Origin: Pseudomonas asplenii
Lineage (GTDB): Bacteria > Pseudomonadota > Gammaproteobacteria > Pseudomonadales > Pseudomonadaceae
Length of the DNA stretch: 64,000 bases
Reading direction: 5' to 3'
Assembly: GCF_001293465.1 (NCBI RefSeq)
Contig: NZ_JSYZ01000026.1
Coordinates: 93,502 to 157,501, forward strand
Made by a program: the position numbers and the translations under genes. The notes under the pieces were generated by a model, which ran no database searches, was not told the origin of the DNA, and saw only the letters and a program-made list of their open reading frames with translations. Below, in pieces: positions 17,866-25,574 of this stretch. The first letter of the stretch is position 1, and each line of letters starts with the position of its first letter.

Positions 17866-18060
17866 GGCTTTCTACGCTCTATCTTGTGAATTTCTTGTAG
17901 TGGGCGCGCGAGCTGGCAATCATTCCCTGGGTAAGGGAAATCTTGTCCTACAACAATCATAGGCCGGTCGTAGGAGAATATTTCTCTCTGTTTGGTTGCG
18001 CCTGAGATTATTTGCAGATAAAAAATCTGCATAAGCATAAAAAACAGGTGATTTTCTCTC

Positions 18061-18549
18061 ATGCGCAAACTGGATCGCACCGACATCGGCATTCTCAACA
18101 GCCTTCAGGAGAATGCCCGTATCACCAACGCGGACCTGGCCCGTTCGGTCAATCTGTCGCCGACCCCGTGTTTCAACCGGGTGCGGGCGATGGAGGAGTT
18201 GGGACTGATCCGCGAGCAGGTGACCCTGCTCGATGCCGACCTGCTCGGCCTGCACGTCAACGTGTTCATCCACGTCAGCCTGGAGAAACAGGTGGAGGAG
18301 GCCCTGCAGCACTTCGAGGCGGCGATCGCCGATCGGCCGGAGGTGATGGAGTGTTATCTGATGGCGGGGGACCCGGACTATCTGATCCGCGTGCTGGTGC
18401 CGACCATCCAGGCGCTGGAGCGCTTCATGATGGACTTTCTGACCAAGGTGCCGGGGGTGGCGAACATCCGTTCCAGCTTTGCGCTCAAGCAGGTGCGCTA
18501 CAAGACGGCGCTGCCGTTGCCGGCTGGCGGTCTGACGCTGGCGATGTAG
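18061..18549 (+). CDS. bkdR: Lrp/AsnC-family activator of the bkd operon
   Basis: 162-residue Lrp-type regulator, divergent from bkdA1 as in P. putida. The N-terminal helix-turn-helix (NARITNADLARSVNLSPTPC) is followed by the RAM ligand/oligomerisation domain with VMECYLMAGDPDYLIRV. Activation of bkdA1A2B-lpdV in response to branched-chain amino acids is the established role of the orthologue. The 195-bp intergenic region is A/T-rich with repeated TTTGC-like tracts that could be Lrp contacts, but no single consensus is certain. Confidence 0.93.
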   Translation: MRKLDRTDIGILNSLQENARITNADLARSVNLSPTPCFNRVRAMEELGLIREQVTLLDADLLGLHVNVFIHVSLEKQVEEALQHFEAAIADRPEVMECYLMAGDPDYLIRVLVPTIQALERFMMDFLTKVPGVANIRSSFALKQVRYKTALPLPAGGLTLAM

Positions 18550-18621
18550 GGAAAAGGCGAGGGAAGGGTGGGACTTTCGTCAGCCGCGACCCCGGATGTC
18601 AGGGCTGACGAGTTCGAGGAC

Positions 18622-18816
18622 TTACAGGTTGTCCTTCTTTTCTCCGGCAGACAGACCGGCCTGGATCCGCTGATAGATCTCTTCACGGTGCACTGCCACG
18701 TCTTTTGGAGCGTTGATGCCGACGCGTACCTGCTGGCCGCTGACGCCCAGGATCGTGATGGTGATGTTGTCGCCGATGTTGATGCTTTCACCGATTTTGC
18801 GGGTGAGTATCAGCAT
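18622..18816 (-). CDS. rsmE: CsrA-family RNA-binding translational regulator RsmE
   Basis: 64-residue global post-transcriptional repressor that binds GGA motifs in mRNA leaders as a dimer in the Gac/Rsm pathway. The sequence (MLILTRKIGESINIGDNITI, then VAVHREEIYQRIQAGL) matches RsmE rather than RsmA, which has ETLMVGDDV. The RNA-contact residues L4, R6 and R44 are in place. It is an isolated gene convergent with bkdR. AAGGAG precedes the ATG by 7 nt and itself forms a CsrA-like site. Confidence 0.93.
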   Translation of the reverse strand: MLILTRKIGESINIGDNITITILGVSGQQVRVGINAPKDVAVHREEIYQRIQAGLSAGEKKDNL

Positions 18817-18860
18817 GTCTTTACTCCTTGATTGTTACTACTGAAGTGCCTTTCTCAGGC
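18817..18860 (-). promoter_or_regulatory. rsmE leader with GGA motif on the ribosome binding site
   Basis: Read toward rsmE, the leader carries GCCTGAGAAAGGC, a small stem-loop, then CAAGGAGTAAAGAC before the ATG. CAAGGAG overlaps the Shine-Dalgarno and resembles the CANGGA-type CsrA/Rsm target. A further CCAGGAATG lies just upstream. Autorepression is inferred from this and from known RsmE behaviour. Confidence 0.5.
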
Positions 18861-19072
18861 ATTCCTGGCTTAGGTCTTACATACAGAATACCGCCAAGTC
18901 GATCCGAGCGGGTGGTTCATTACAGACGTCATTTCATTCTATTTAATTCCCCTGCACCGGAAAATCGTCGGTAATTCAGCCTGATAAGGGAGCGGCAGGG
19001 CGGATCTACGTCGGATGAGACTGGCCGTAAGGTGATAAAATCACATTAACTGACGATTACGGGAGACGCTCT

Positions 19073-19411
19073 GTGCGCAGAATAGCAGTGATGATGGCAT
19101 TCGTGGTGCTGGCCGGTTGCGGCGAGGGTTCGGGCAACAAGGCCGAGCCGGCCAAGGCGGCCGTTGCACCGGTGGCCGCGGCCGCGCAGGCCACAGGCTG
19201 GGACCTGCTGATCAAGGACGACAAGTCCAAGGCGCTGACCGACTGGACCGCGTGGCTGATCGAGCACGGTTTCCCGTTCAAGATCCTCGATGACGGCCAG
19301 GTCATCGCCGGCCCGTTCGCCACCCGGGAAATTGCCGAGCAGAAGAAGGCGCAACTGGCCGACAAGCAGAACATGCAATCGGAGGTGGTGGAGCACAAGG
19401 CGCAGCCTTGA
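19073..19411 (+). CDS. Small lipoprotein with SPOR-like tail
   Basis: 112-residue predicted lipoprotein, GTG start with GGGAG upstream. The lipobox is LAGC (acylated Cys near residue 16), followed by an Ala/Pro-rich linker. The C-terminal 60 residues (IEHGFPFKILDDGQVIAGPF, then EIAEQKKAQLADK) resemble a short SPOR-type peptidoglycan-binding fold. Function unknown; envelope location is the only firm inference. Confidence 0.75.
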   Translation: MRRIAVMMAFVVLAGCGEGSGNKAEPAKAAVAPVAAAAQATGWDLLIKDDKSKALTDWTAWLIEHGFPFKILDDGQVIAGPFATREIAEQKKAQLADKQNMQSEVVEHKAQP

Positions 19412-19466
19412 GGCTTGATCCTGAGGGCCCACCAGAAAGCCAGGTGTCACCGATTGGCGAGGCAGG

Positions 19467-20231
19467 TCAATGCGGGTGCGGTGTGTTCGTCGGATCCACT
19501 ATCTGAAACACCTTGCCATTGCGCCAGGCATCCGCCCCTGGCGCAATGGCAGGCGCCGGTATATCGGCCCGCGCCTTCTTTTTCTGCGCGCTGTCTATCC
19601 CGAATCGACGATCCCGTTCGGCCACCATTTCCGGATCGCTCTGACCCTCTGCGGTGAAGCCCATCATGAGCTGTGGAACGCCAAGGGGCAGATCCTTATT
19701 CAGGTCGGTATGCCAGGTATGCCAGGTCTTGCCGTAGGTATGGACGAGCTTTTCCATCAAGGCATGTTCGGCCAGTTCGGGAATCCCGGGAGCCACGAGC
19801 TGGCCTGATTTGACTTCGTGAACATGACTGTGCCAGAGCGCTTGCTCGGCTTTGGGCAGACCGGCGAACAATGACTCGCTGATGATGTACTCGACCCCCA
19901 TCAACTTGGCGTCCTGGCGATTACCGTCGTAGATCACGCACTGGATCACCTCCTCGTTCAGGATGGCGCAGTAATGATGTGCTTCCATCTGCGCTTCCAT
20001 GTGTCCGTTATAAAAATGGAAACCATCCAGGTAGGCATTCAACGCGTCTATCGGCGGGCGCGCTTGAAGCAGTGCGGCGCCTGTATCCAGTGAACGGGTG
20101 GTGAGTGACGGGGCGTCGCCCGGGGCGACCACCCCAGACGGCGAATTGTTGCCAGCGCATGCGCTCAGGAGCGCGGCGAGCGCTGTCGCGTAGAGCGCTT
20201 TGACCGGGTGGCCTGTTCGTACTTCATTCAT
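19467..20231 (-). CDS. OBAP-family (DUF1264) lipoprotein
   Basis: 254-residue protein similar to oil-body-associated proteins (DUF1264). The ATG at 20231 has AAGGA 8 nt upstream and gives a signal ending LLSACAG (lipobox). An upstream start at 20282 would bury the signal and is rejected. The family motif region MEAHHYCAILNEEVIQCVIYDG and LWHSHVHEVKSGQL is clear. Biochemical role in bacteria is unknown. It lies in a same-strand pair with the cupin gene. Confidence 0.8.
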   Translation of the reverse strand: MNEVRTGHPVKALYATALAALLSACAGNNSPSGVVAPGDAPSLTTRSLDTGAALLQARPPIDALNAYLDGFHFYNGHMEAQMEAHHYCAILNEEVIQCVIYDGNRQDAKLMGVEYIISESLFAGLPKAEQALWHSHVHEVKSGQLVAPGIPELAEHALMEKLVHTYGKTWHTWHTDLNKDLPLGVPQLMMGFTAEGQSDPEMVAERDRRFGIDSAQKKKARADIPAPAIAPGADAWRNGKVFQIVDPTNTPHPH

Positions 20232-20290
20232 TCCAGCGTCCTTTCCGCCATGGGGGGGCGGTGTCCGTCTTTGTGCCTGCAAACGCTTTT

Positions 20291-20827
20291 TCAGCTGATG
20301 GACCAGTAATCGGTCAGTGTCCCCGCCTTGCCTTGTACGGGGTCCTGGTCGGGAAAGGGTAGGGTGGCGATACGTTCAAGCTGTGTCTGGCTCGGTGCCT
20401 GCCGGCAGATATCGGCATGCTGGCCTGGTGGATACGCCCCAACCACCAGAAAGTCGGCACTCGAGCCGAGATTGCAGTGCCCCGTTCCCGCAGGAAGCAG
20501 CAACACGTCGCCCGGCCCCACTTCGACCACATGCCCATCCGGGCCGCCCAGCATCAGGCGTGCCTGGCCGCTTGCGACACCCAATACCTCGTGTCCTTCG
20601 GTGTGGTAGTGATGATAGTCATACACCCCGTCTCGCCATTGAGGCGGCCAGCCGTGAGCCGAGAAGGTCTTCTCAAGCAGCGTCGCCTGATCATCACCTG
20701 ATGCAGCGATCGCGTTTCGATAAATGATCACCGGCAGGCGGGGATGATTCGGTACCCAATCGTTGCGTTCCAGCATGAGTGTTTTCGGGGTGTTCACCGT
20801 GTCTCGAAGGTCTTTCATGTCAGCCAT
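20291..20827 (-). CDS. Cupin-domain protein
   Basis: 178-residue single-domain cupin. Metal-binding motif 1 is HHYHTEGHEVLGVASGQARL (two His, Glu, His pattern), and motif 2 is PGDVLLLPAGTGHCN. A sugar or carboxylate isomerase/dioxygenase or sensor function cannot be separated from sequence. It lies 59 bp upstream of the OBAP gene on the same strand and divergent from the alcohol dehydrogenase. Confidence 0.82.
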   Translation of the reverse strand: MADMKDLRDTVNTPKTLMLERNDWVPNHPRLPVIIYRNAIAASGDDQATLLEKTFSAHGWPPQWRDGVYDYHHYHTEGHEVLGVASGQARLMLGGPDGHVVEVGPGDVLLLPAGTGHCNLGSSADFLVVGAYPPGQHADICRQAPSQTQLERIATLPFPDQDPVQGKAGTLTDYWSIS

Positions 20828-21065
20828 CTCCTGGATGGAAAACTACCCGGCATGAGATTTATGAGCGGGATCTGCCAGGTTCGTTCCTCCAGGAAGGGGA
20901 GAGCCAGGCTGTGGCGCCGGCCGCTTTCGGCGGTGCGAGGTCCTGAAGTCGAGTTACCGCTCGTCAGACATGCAGCGGATTTCTTGAACAGGCGATTCGT
21001 TCTCTCGGACAGATTGAACATGTGCTGACGAAAATTCCCTTTCGTCTCGCCTCTGGGAGAACGCA

Positions 21066-22205
21066 ATGAAAGCCATCGTGTACAACGGTCCTCGTGACGT
21101 CAGCGTGCAAAATGTGCCGGACGCCAGGATCGAAAAGCCCACCGACGTGCTGGTGCGAGTGACGACCACCAACATCTGCGGATCTGACCTGCATATGTAT
21201 GAAGGCCGCACTTCTTTTGAAACAGGCAGGGTATTCGGCCATGAGAACCTGGGCGAGGTCATCGAAGTGGGCGCCGCTGTCGATCGGATCAAGGCAGGCG
21301 ACCGGGTATGCCTGCCCTTCAACATCGGCTGCGGCTTTTGCGAGAACTGTGAGAAGGGCCTGACCGGATTCTGCCTGACGGCTAACCCGGGCAGCGCGGG
21401 TGCGGCCTACGGATTCGCTGAAATGGGGCCTTATCAGGGTGGGCAGGCTGAACTGCTGAGGGTGCCATATGCCGACTTCAACTGCCTGGTGTTGCCCGAT
21501 GACGCGCAAGAACGTGAAGACGATTATGTCATGCTGTCCGATATCTTCCCGACGGGATGGCATGCAACCGAGCTGGCTGGCCTTCTGCCGGGGGAGAGCA
21601 TTGCCATCTACGGTGCCGGCCCGGTTGGCCTGATGGCCGCCCATTCGGCCATGATCAAGGGCGCCTCCGAGGTGTTCGTGGTCGACAGCCATCCCGACCG
21701 TTTAAGGCTCGCGGCCCAGATGGGGGCCACGCCCATCAGCGCGCTTGAGAAGGAGGCGGTGGATCAGATATTGAACCTGACCCATGGCAGAGGGACCGAT
21801 CGCGGCTGTGAGTGTGTGGGCTATCAATGCTGTGACCGCCACGGGCATGAAGCCAATCACCTGACCATGAACAATCTGGTCGCCTCGACAAAGGCGACTG
21901 GCGGCATCGGTGTCGTGGGCGTGTTCGTGCCTCAGGATCCGGGTGCTGAAAATGAATTGGCCCAGGAAGGCAAGATGGCTTTCGATTTCGGCGCCTTCTG
22001 GTTCAAGGGGCAGCAGATTCGAACCGGGCAGGCCAATGTCAAAGCCTACAACCGTCGTCTGGCCGAACTGATCCATCATGGCCGCGCCAAACCTTCCGGG
22101 ATCATCTCTCATCGTCTCAAGCTTGCCGAAGGCCCGGACGCCTACAGGCACTTCGACGCGCGTGACGATGGCTGGACGAAGGTGGTGCTCAAGCCCGCAG
22201 CTTGA
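21066..22205 (+). CDS. Zn-dependent dehydrogenase, glutathione-independent formaldehyde dehydrogenase type
   Basis: 379-residue medium-chain dehydrogenase/reductase. Catalytic zinc ligands are C39 (NICGSDLHMYEGRTSFE) with GHENLGEV. The structural-zinc loop reads CGFCENCEKGLTGFC. The Rossmann motif GAGPVGLMAA is present, and the CVGYQCCDRHGHEAN insertion is typical of the FdhA/PdxA-like formaldehyde dismutase branch. Likely NAD-dependent oxidation of a small aldehyde or alcohol. It is divergent from the cupin/OBAP pair. Confidence 0.88.
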   Translation: MKAIVYNGPRDVSVQNVPDARIEKPTDVLVRVTTTNICGSDLHMYEGRTSFETGRVFGHENLGEVIEVGAAVDRIKAGDRVCLPFNIGCGFCENCEKGLTGFCLTANPGSAGAAYGFAEMGPYQGGQAELLRVPYADFNCLVLPDDAQEREDDYVMLSDIFPTGWHATELAGLLPGESIAIYGAGPVGLMAAHSAMIKGASEVFVVDSHPDRLRLAAQMGATPISALEKEAVDQILNLTHGRGTDRGCECVGYQCCDRHGHEANHLTMNNLVASTKATGGIGVVGVFVPQDPGAENELAQEGKMAFDFGAFWFKGQQIRTGQANVKAYNRRLAELIHHGRAKPSGIISHRLKLAEGPDAYRHFDARDDGWTKVVLKPAA

Positions 22206-22297
22206 AACGACCCGCCCATTTCGGTTTGTGCAGGTTCGCGATGACCGCTACGAGGCCTCGCGCTCTGCATGACCCTCTCGCTCAAAGGTGAACGATC

Positions 22298-22444
22298 ATG
22301 AAAAGGTTATCCATGTGCCTTGGCCTGTGCACGGTATTCATGCTTCATGGATGCTTCGACAAGTCCGATAACGAAACGAAGAACAATTCCAGTGGTACCC
22401 AGTCTTCTGTACAGATGCAAAAGGGAAAGGCAGAGGAGGGTAAG
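22298..22444 (+). CDS. Very small lipoprotein
   Basis: 48-codon gene beginning MKRLSMCLGLCTVFMLHGCF, a signal peptide ending in lipobox LHGC, followed by a short hydrophilic Asn/Ser/Lys-rich tail. AAGGTG lies 7 nt before the ATG at 22298. It follows the dehydrogenase by 92 bp. Function unknown; size and lipobox resemble entericidin-like peptides, but the sequence is not the entericidin family. Confidence 0.6.
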
Positions 22445-22586
22445 TAACAGGATGAGGGTGCAGGAAGCGGTCGGGGGAGCCCGCACACGTGCAGGCAAAA
22501 CGGCCGCCCCGTAGAAGGGGGCGCCTCCCTCATCGCTGTGGCTGTTACAGGGGGGGGGCGCGGCGAGGTCGGGAAATCCTGCCGGT

Positions 22587-23276
22587 TCAGCCGCAGGCCT
22601 TGAGATCCACCGCGCCGACGAACTCGTTGCCGCGGCCCATCACGCAGGCCACGCTCTGGTTGCGCTGGCGTTCCCATGGCTGTACCGGGTAGGTCTTGTC
22701 CCAGGCTTCATACAGCTGGCGATCCTGTTTCGACAGGCGCAACCCGTACTGCTTGCTCATGTAGAAGTAGGTGCGGGCGATCATTCCGCGGATCGAGGGC
22801 CGCGGCATGACCTTCTTGGCCTTGAAGTCGACCTGGGTCAGGCATGAGCCATACTGGCCCTTCTGTTCCGGCAGCCAGCCGAAACTGAAATTGCTGCGGT
22901 CGCCATTCACCTCGCCGATGCTCGGCACCAGGTTGTGCAGGTCGGCTTCGGCGCGCTGGTAGGTCGGATCGCTCTGCGTGCAGTTCTTGCGCCCGCCCTG
23001 TTGCCAGCACTGGCGCTGATGGCCGATCTGCCAGGCCGGCACGATATGTTCCCACTCGATGCGCGCCGCGCGGGCGGCGTTCTTGCGCGGTACATAGCCG
23101 CAGGCCTGGAGGTCGACCCGGTTGCCGTTGTACTTGCAGCCGCAATAGAACTCCGTGGATTGTCGTTCATACAGTTTCCAGGCGACTTTCTTGGCTTCGC
23201 TGAAGGTTCGTGGAGCGTCGGCCTGGGCGGGCAGCACCCAGCACAGGCCGAGCAGGGCGATGACGGGCAGACGCAT
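22587..23276 (-). CDS. endA: Secreted endonuclease I
   Basis: 229-residue His-Me-finger (beta-beta-alpha-metal) nuclease exported by a Sec signal (MRLPVIALLGLCWVLPAQA). The catalytic core is ARIEWEHIVPAWQIG with the general-base His in WEH, and the metal-binding ADLHNLVPSIGEVNGDRSN. Cysteine pairs (YCGCKY, NCTQ) suggest disulfides outside the cytoplasm. Degrades DNA in the periplasm or outside the cell. Second gene of a DUF1654-endA pair under a LexA box. Start ATG 23276; GTG 23279 is the alternative. Confidence 0.9.
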   Translation of the reverse strand: MRLPVIALLGLCWVLPAQADAPRTFSEAKKVAWKLYERQSTEFYCGCKYNGNRVDLQACGYVPRKNAARAARIEWEHIVPAWQIGHQRQCWQQGGRKNCTQSDPTYQRAEADLHNLVPSIGEVNGDRSNFSFGWLPEQKGQYGSCLTQVDFKAKKVMPRPSIRGMIARTYFYMSKQYGLRLSKQDRQLYEAWDKTYPVQPWERQRNQSVACVMGRGNEFVGAVDLKACG

Positions 23277-23279
23277 CAC

Positions 23280-23528
23280 TCAGTCTTCCTTGGGCACGGT
23301 CCAGAAAATCTGCACGCCACCGTCATCGCGGTAGGCGAGGGTGACGTTGTCGTTTTCGTCGATCTCCTCGAGCAACTGTTCCCAGTCCTCGGAGGGTTCG
23401 TCCGGCATGCGGAAGATCAGCGCGGCCTTGGCCTGCTGGGCCGCTTGGGAGTTGATGATTTTCTGTACGCGCAGGCCCATGCGCTCGTAGGAACTGAGGG
23501 CGGCGGAGGCTGAAGTTGGGTTTGCCAC
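23280..23528 (-). CDS. DUF1654 family protein
   Basis: 82-residue Pseudomonas-typical DUF1654 protein (SYERMGLRVQKIINS, then DVTLAYRDDGG-like C-terminus ending FWTVPKED). GTG start at 23528 with AAGGA 8 nt upstream; a longer reading from 23588 passes through the SOS box and is rejected. Immediately upstream of endA with 3 bp between stop and start, so cotranscribed. Molecular function unknown; the LexA box suggests DNA-damage induction. Confidence 0.82.
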   Translation of the reverse strand: MANPTSASAALSSYERMGLRVQKIINSQAAQQAKAALIFRMPDEPSEDWEQLLEEIDENDNVTLAYRDDGGVQIFWTVPKED

Positions 23529-23547
23529 GAAACAATCCTTAATTAAG

Positions 23548-23563
23548 CTGTACGTGCATACAG
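23548..23563. promoter_or_regulatory. LexA (SOS) box of DUF1654-endA
   Basis: CTGTACGTGCATACAG, a perfect CTGT-N8-ACAG LexA site, 20 bp upstream of the DUF1654 GTG. It implies SOS induction of DUF1654 and endonuclease I. Confidence 0.75.
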
Positions 23564-23851
23564 TATTTAACTGTAGGCAGTTTCGCAACTATCAGAGAGA
23601 TCTGGAGCGTTTCTGACAGCGCTTTTTATGATTTGGCGTCAGCTGTAGGAAAAATTATAAGGATTTGCCTGAGCCTGAATGTCAGCAAATGGCTGCCCGC
23701 CAAGTGAGGTTTTTCGCGGCCTCTGGTGGGCGGAAGGCGCATAGGTTGCAGGAGCTTTGTATCGGCACCCGATGCACTCTCGTACGTCGTGGCTAAAGTT
23801 CAGCAGGCCACCGCCGATACGCCGGTACAGAAATTTTCCGAGGTTCTTACC

Positions 23852-24319
23852 ATGTCAGTAGGTTTTCCTTCTCCCGGCGGCCTGATGATCAACGGCCACA
23901 CCGCCGGCTCGACGGAGTCCAAGACCATCGCCATGACGAGCGAGATCGACAAGGCGGTCAAGGACAGCGATGAGGCCGACAGCAAGGACGGCAAGGTCCG
24001 TACTGGCGGCGGCAGCGCCGAAGCGGCCGGCGGCGCCCAGGAAAGCTCGGGCGGTGGCCACAACGCCGCGGTCAAGGCGCTGCAGAAGCGCATGAAGGAG
24101 TTGCAGCAGCAACTGCGTGAGCTTCAGCAGCAGTTGGAGGCCGCGCAGAAGGCTTCCTACCCTTCGGAGGATGCCCGCACCAGCGCGGTGATGGCTGTCC
24201 AGGGGCAGATCAGTACCGTCAACGGTGCGCTGATGACGACGGCCGCGGCACTGCTCCAGGCCCTGACCAAAGAGGCCAAGTCCGGCAGCAGCGGCTCGCT
24301 GGTCAGCACCACCGCGTAA
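23852..24319 (+). CDS. FlxA-like coiled-coil protein
   Basis: 155-residue soluble protein. The N-terminal third is Ser/Gly/Ala-rich; residues about 72-100 form a Leu/Gln coiled coil (KRMKELQQQLRELQQQLEAA). The C-terminal SAVMAVQGQISTVNGALMTTA segment resembles the FlxA-like family. No catalytic motif. Start ATG 23852 (AGG 8 nt upstream) chosen over a longer reading from 23726 that has no ribosome site. Expression and role unknown. Confidence 0.65.
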   Translation: MSVGFPSPGGLMINGHTAGSTESKTIAMTSEIDKAVKDSDEADSKDGKVRTGGGSAEAAGGAQESSGGGHNAAVKALQKRMKELQQQLRELQQQLEAAQKASYPSEDARTSAVMAVQGQISTVNGALMTTAAALLQALTKEAKSGSSGSLVSTTA

Positions 24320-24420
24320 CCTGTTCCCACAGGGTTTCTTCGCACTTTCCCCTCGCCACCGGGCATCGCGCCCGGTGGCCGACTCACGACTATTCTTTGG
24401 ATCGAACCCAGGGCAGCCCG

Positions 24421-24449
24421 TTGACAAATGTCGATGAGGTTCGCATAGT
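24421..24449 (+). promoter_or_regulatory. Predicted sigma70 promoter of the rbs operon
   Basis: TTGACA at 24421-24426 and CATAGT at 24444-24449, separated by 17 bp, just upstream of the RbsR operator palindrome. Position and spacing are canonical. Confidence 0.6.
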
Positions 24450-24456
24450 TCATTCA

Positions 24457-24470
24457 CGCAAACGTTTGCG
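24457..24470. promoter_or_regulatory. RbsR (LacI-family) operator
   Basis: Perfect 14-bp palindrome CGCAAACGTTTGCG with the central CG of LacI-family operators, starting 7 bp after the -10 element. A repressor here would block transcription start; RbsR is encoded in the same operon. Confidence 0.75.
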
Positions 24471-24562
24471 CGGGTTGTTTCCCAGGCGTTCCACCGTCGT
24501 GGAAGCGTCCTGTCGCGTGGCTGACGTTGCTCACAATAATCATAAGATCCGGAGTGAACCCC

Positions 24563-25507
24563 ATGAAGTTGCCATTCGCTGGTCGTCTGCTCGCTGTCGC
24601 CGTACTCGCTGCCACCTTGCCGATGTCGTCGGCCTTCGCTGACGCGGCCAAGCCCAAGGTCGGCCTGGTCATGAAATCCCTCGCCAACGAATTCTTCGTC
24701 ACCATGCAGGATGGGGCCAAGGATTACCAGAAAGCCCACTCCGCCGATTTCGACATGATCACCAACGGGATCAAGAACGAAACCGACACCGCCGCCCAGA
24801 TCGATATCGTCAACCAGATGATCCTGTCCAAGGTCGATGCCCTGGTGATCGCCCCGGCCGACTCCAAGGCCCTGGTGACGGTACTCAAGAAAGCCTCCGA
24901 TGCCGGCATCAAGGTGGTCAACATCGACAACCGCCTCGACCCGCAGGTGCTCAAGAGCAAGAACCTGGACATTCCCTTCGTCGGCCCGGACAACCGCAAG
25001 GGCGCGCGCCTGGTCGGCGACTACCTGGCCAAGACCCTGGCCTCCGGCGACAAGGTCGGCATCATCGAAGGCGTACCGACCACCACCAACGCCCAGCAGC
25101 GGACCGCCGGTTTCAAGGACGCGATGGATGCCGCCGGCATGAAGATCGTCTCCACCCAATCCGGCAACTGGGAAATCGACCAGGGCAACAAGGTTGCCTC
25201 GGCCATGCTGAGCGAATACCCGGACCTCAAGGCGCTGCTGGCCGGTAACGACAACATGGCCCTGGGCGCCGTGTCCGCGGTGCGTGCCGCCGGCAAGGCG
25301 GGCAGGGTGCAGGTGGTCGGTTACGACAACATCGAGGCGATCAAGCCGATGCTGCAGGACGGCCGGGTGCTGGCCACCGCCGACCAGGCCGCGGCCCAGC
25401 AGGCGGTGTTCGGTATCCAGAACGCGCTCAAGCTGGTCAAGGGCGAGAAGGTCGATGCCGTCGATGGCGTGATCGAGACCCCGGTCGAACTGGTTCTCAA
25501 GAAATAA
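24563..25507 (+). CDS. rbsB: Ribose ABC transporter periplasmic binding protein
   Basis: 314-residue periplasmic sugar-binding protein. The Sec signal (LLAVAVLAATLPMSSAFA) is cut near residue 27. The mature chain has the RbsB landmarks KPKVGLVMKSLANEFFVTM, LVIAPADSKALV, VNIDNRLD and EGVPTTTNAQQRTAGFKDAM. It captures D-ribose for RbsAC. ATG 24563 follows GGAG. First gene of rbsBACRKD. Confidence 0.93.
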   Translation: MKLPFAGRLLAVAVLAATLPMSSAFADAAKPKVGLVMKSLANEFFVTMQDGAKDYQKAHSADFDMITNGIKNETDTAAQIDIVNQMILSKVDALVIAPADSKALVTVLKKASDAGIKVVNIDNRLDPQVLKSKNLDIPFVGPDNRKGARLVGDYLAKTLASGDKVGIIEGVPTTTNAQQRTAGFKDAMDAAGMKIVSTQSGNWEIDQGNKVASAMLSEYPDLKALLAGNDNMALGAVSAVRAAGKAGRVQVVGYDNIEAIKPMLQDGRVLATADQAAAQQAVFGIQNALKLVKGEKVDAVDGVIETPVELVLKK

Positions 25508-25574
25508 CCCCGAGAAGCAACCCCTGGCTGCAACCGCGCCCGCTCGTCCTGAGCGGGCGCCCGGAGATTTTCCT

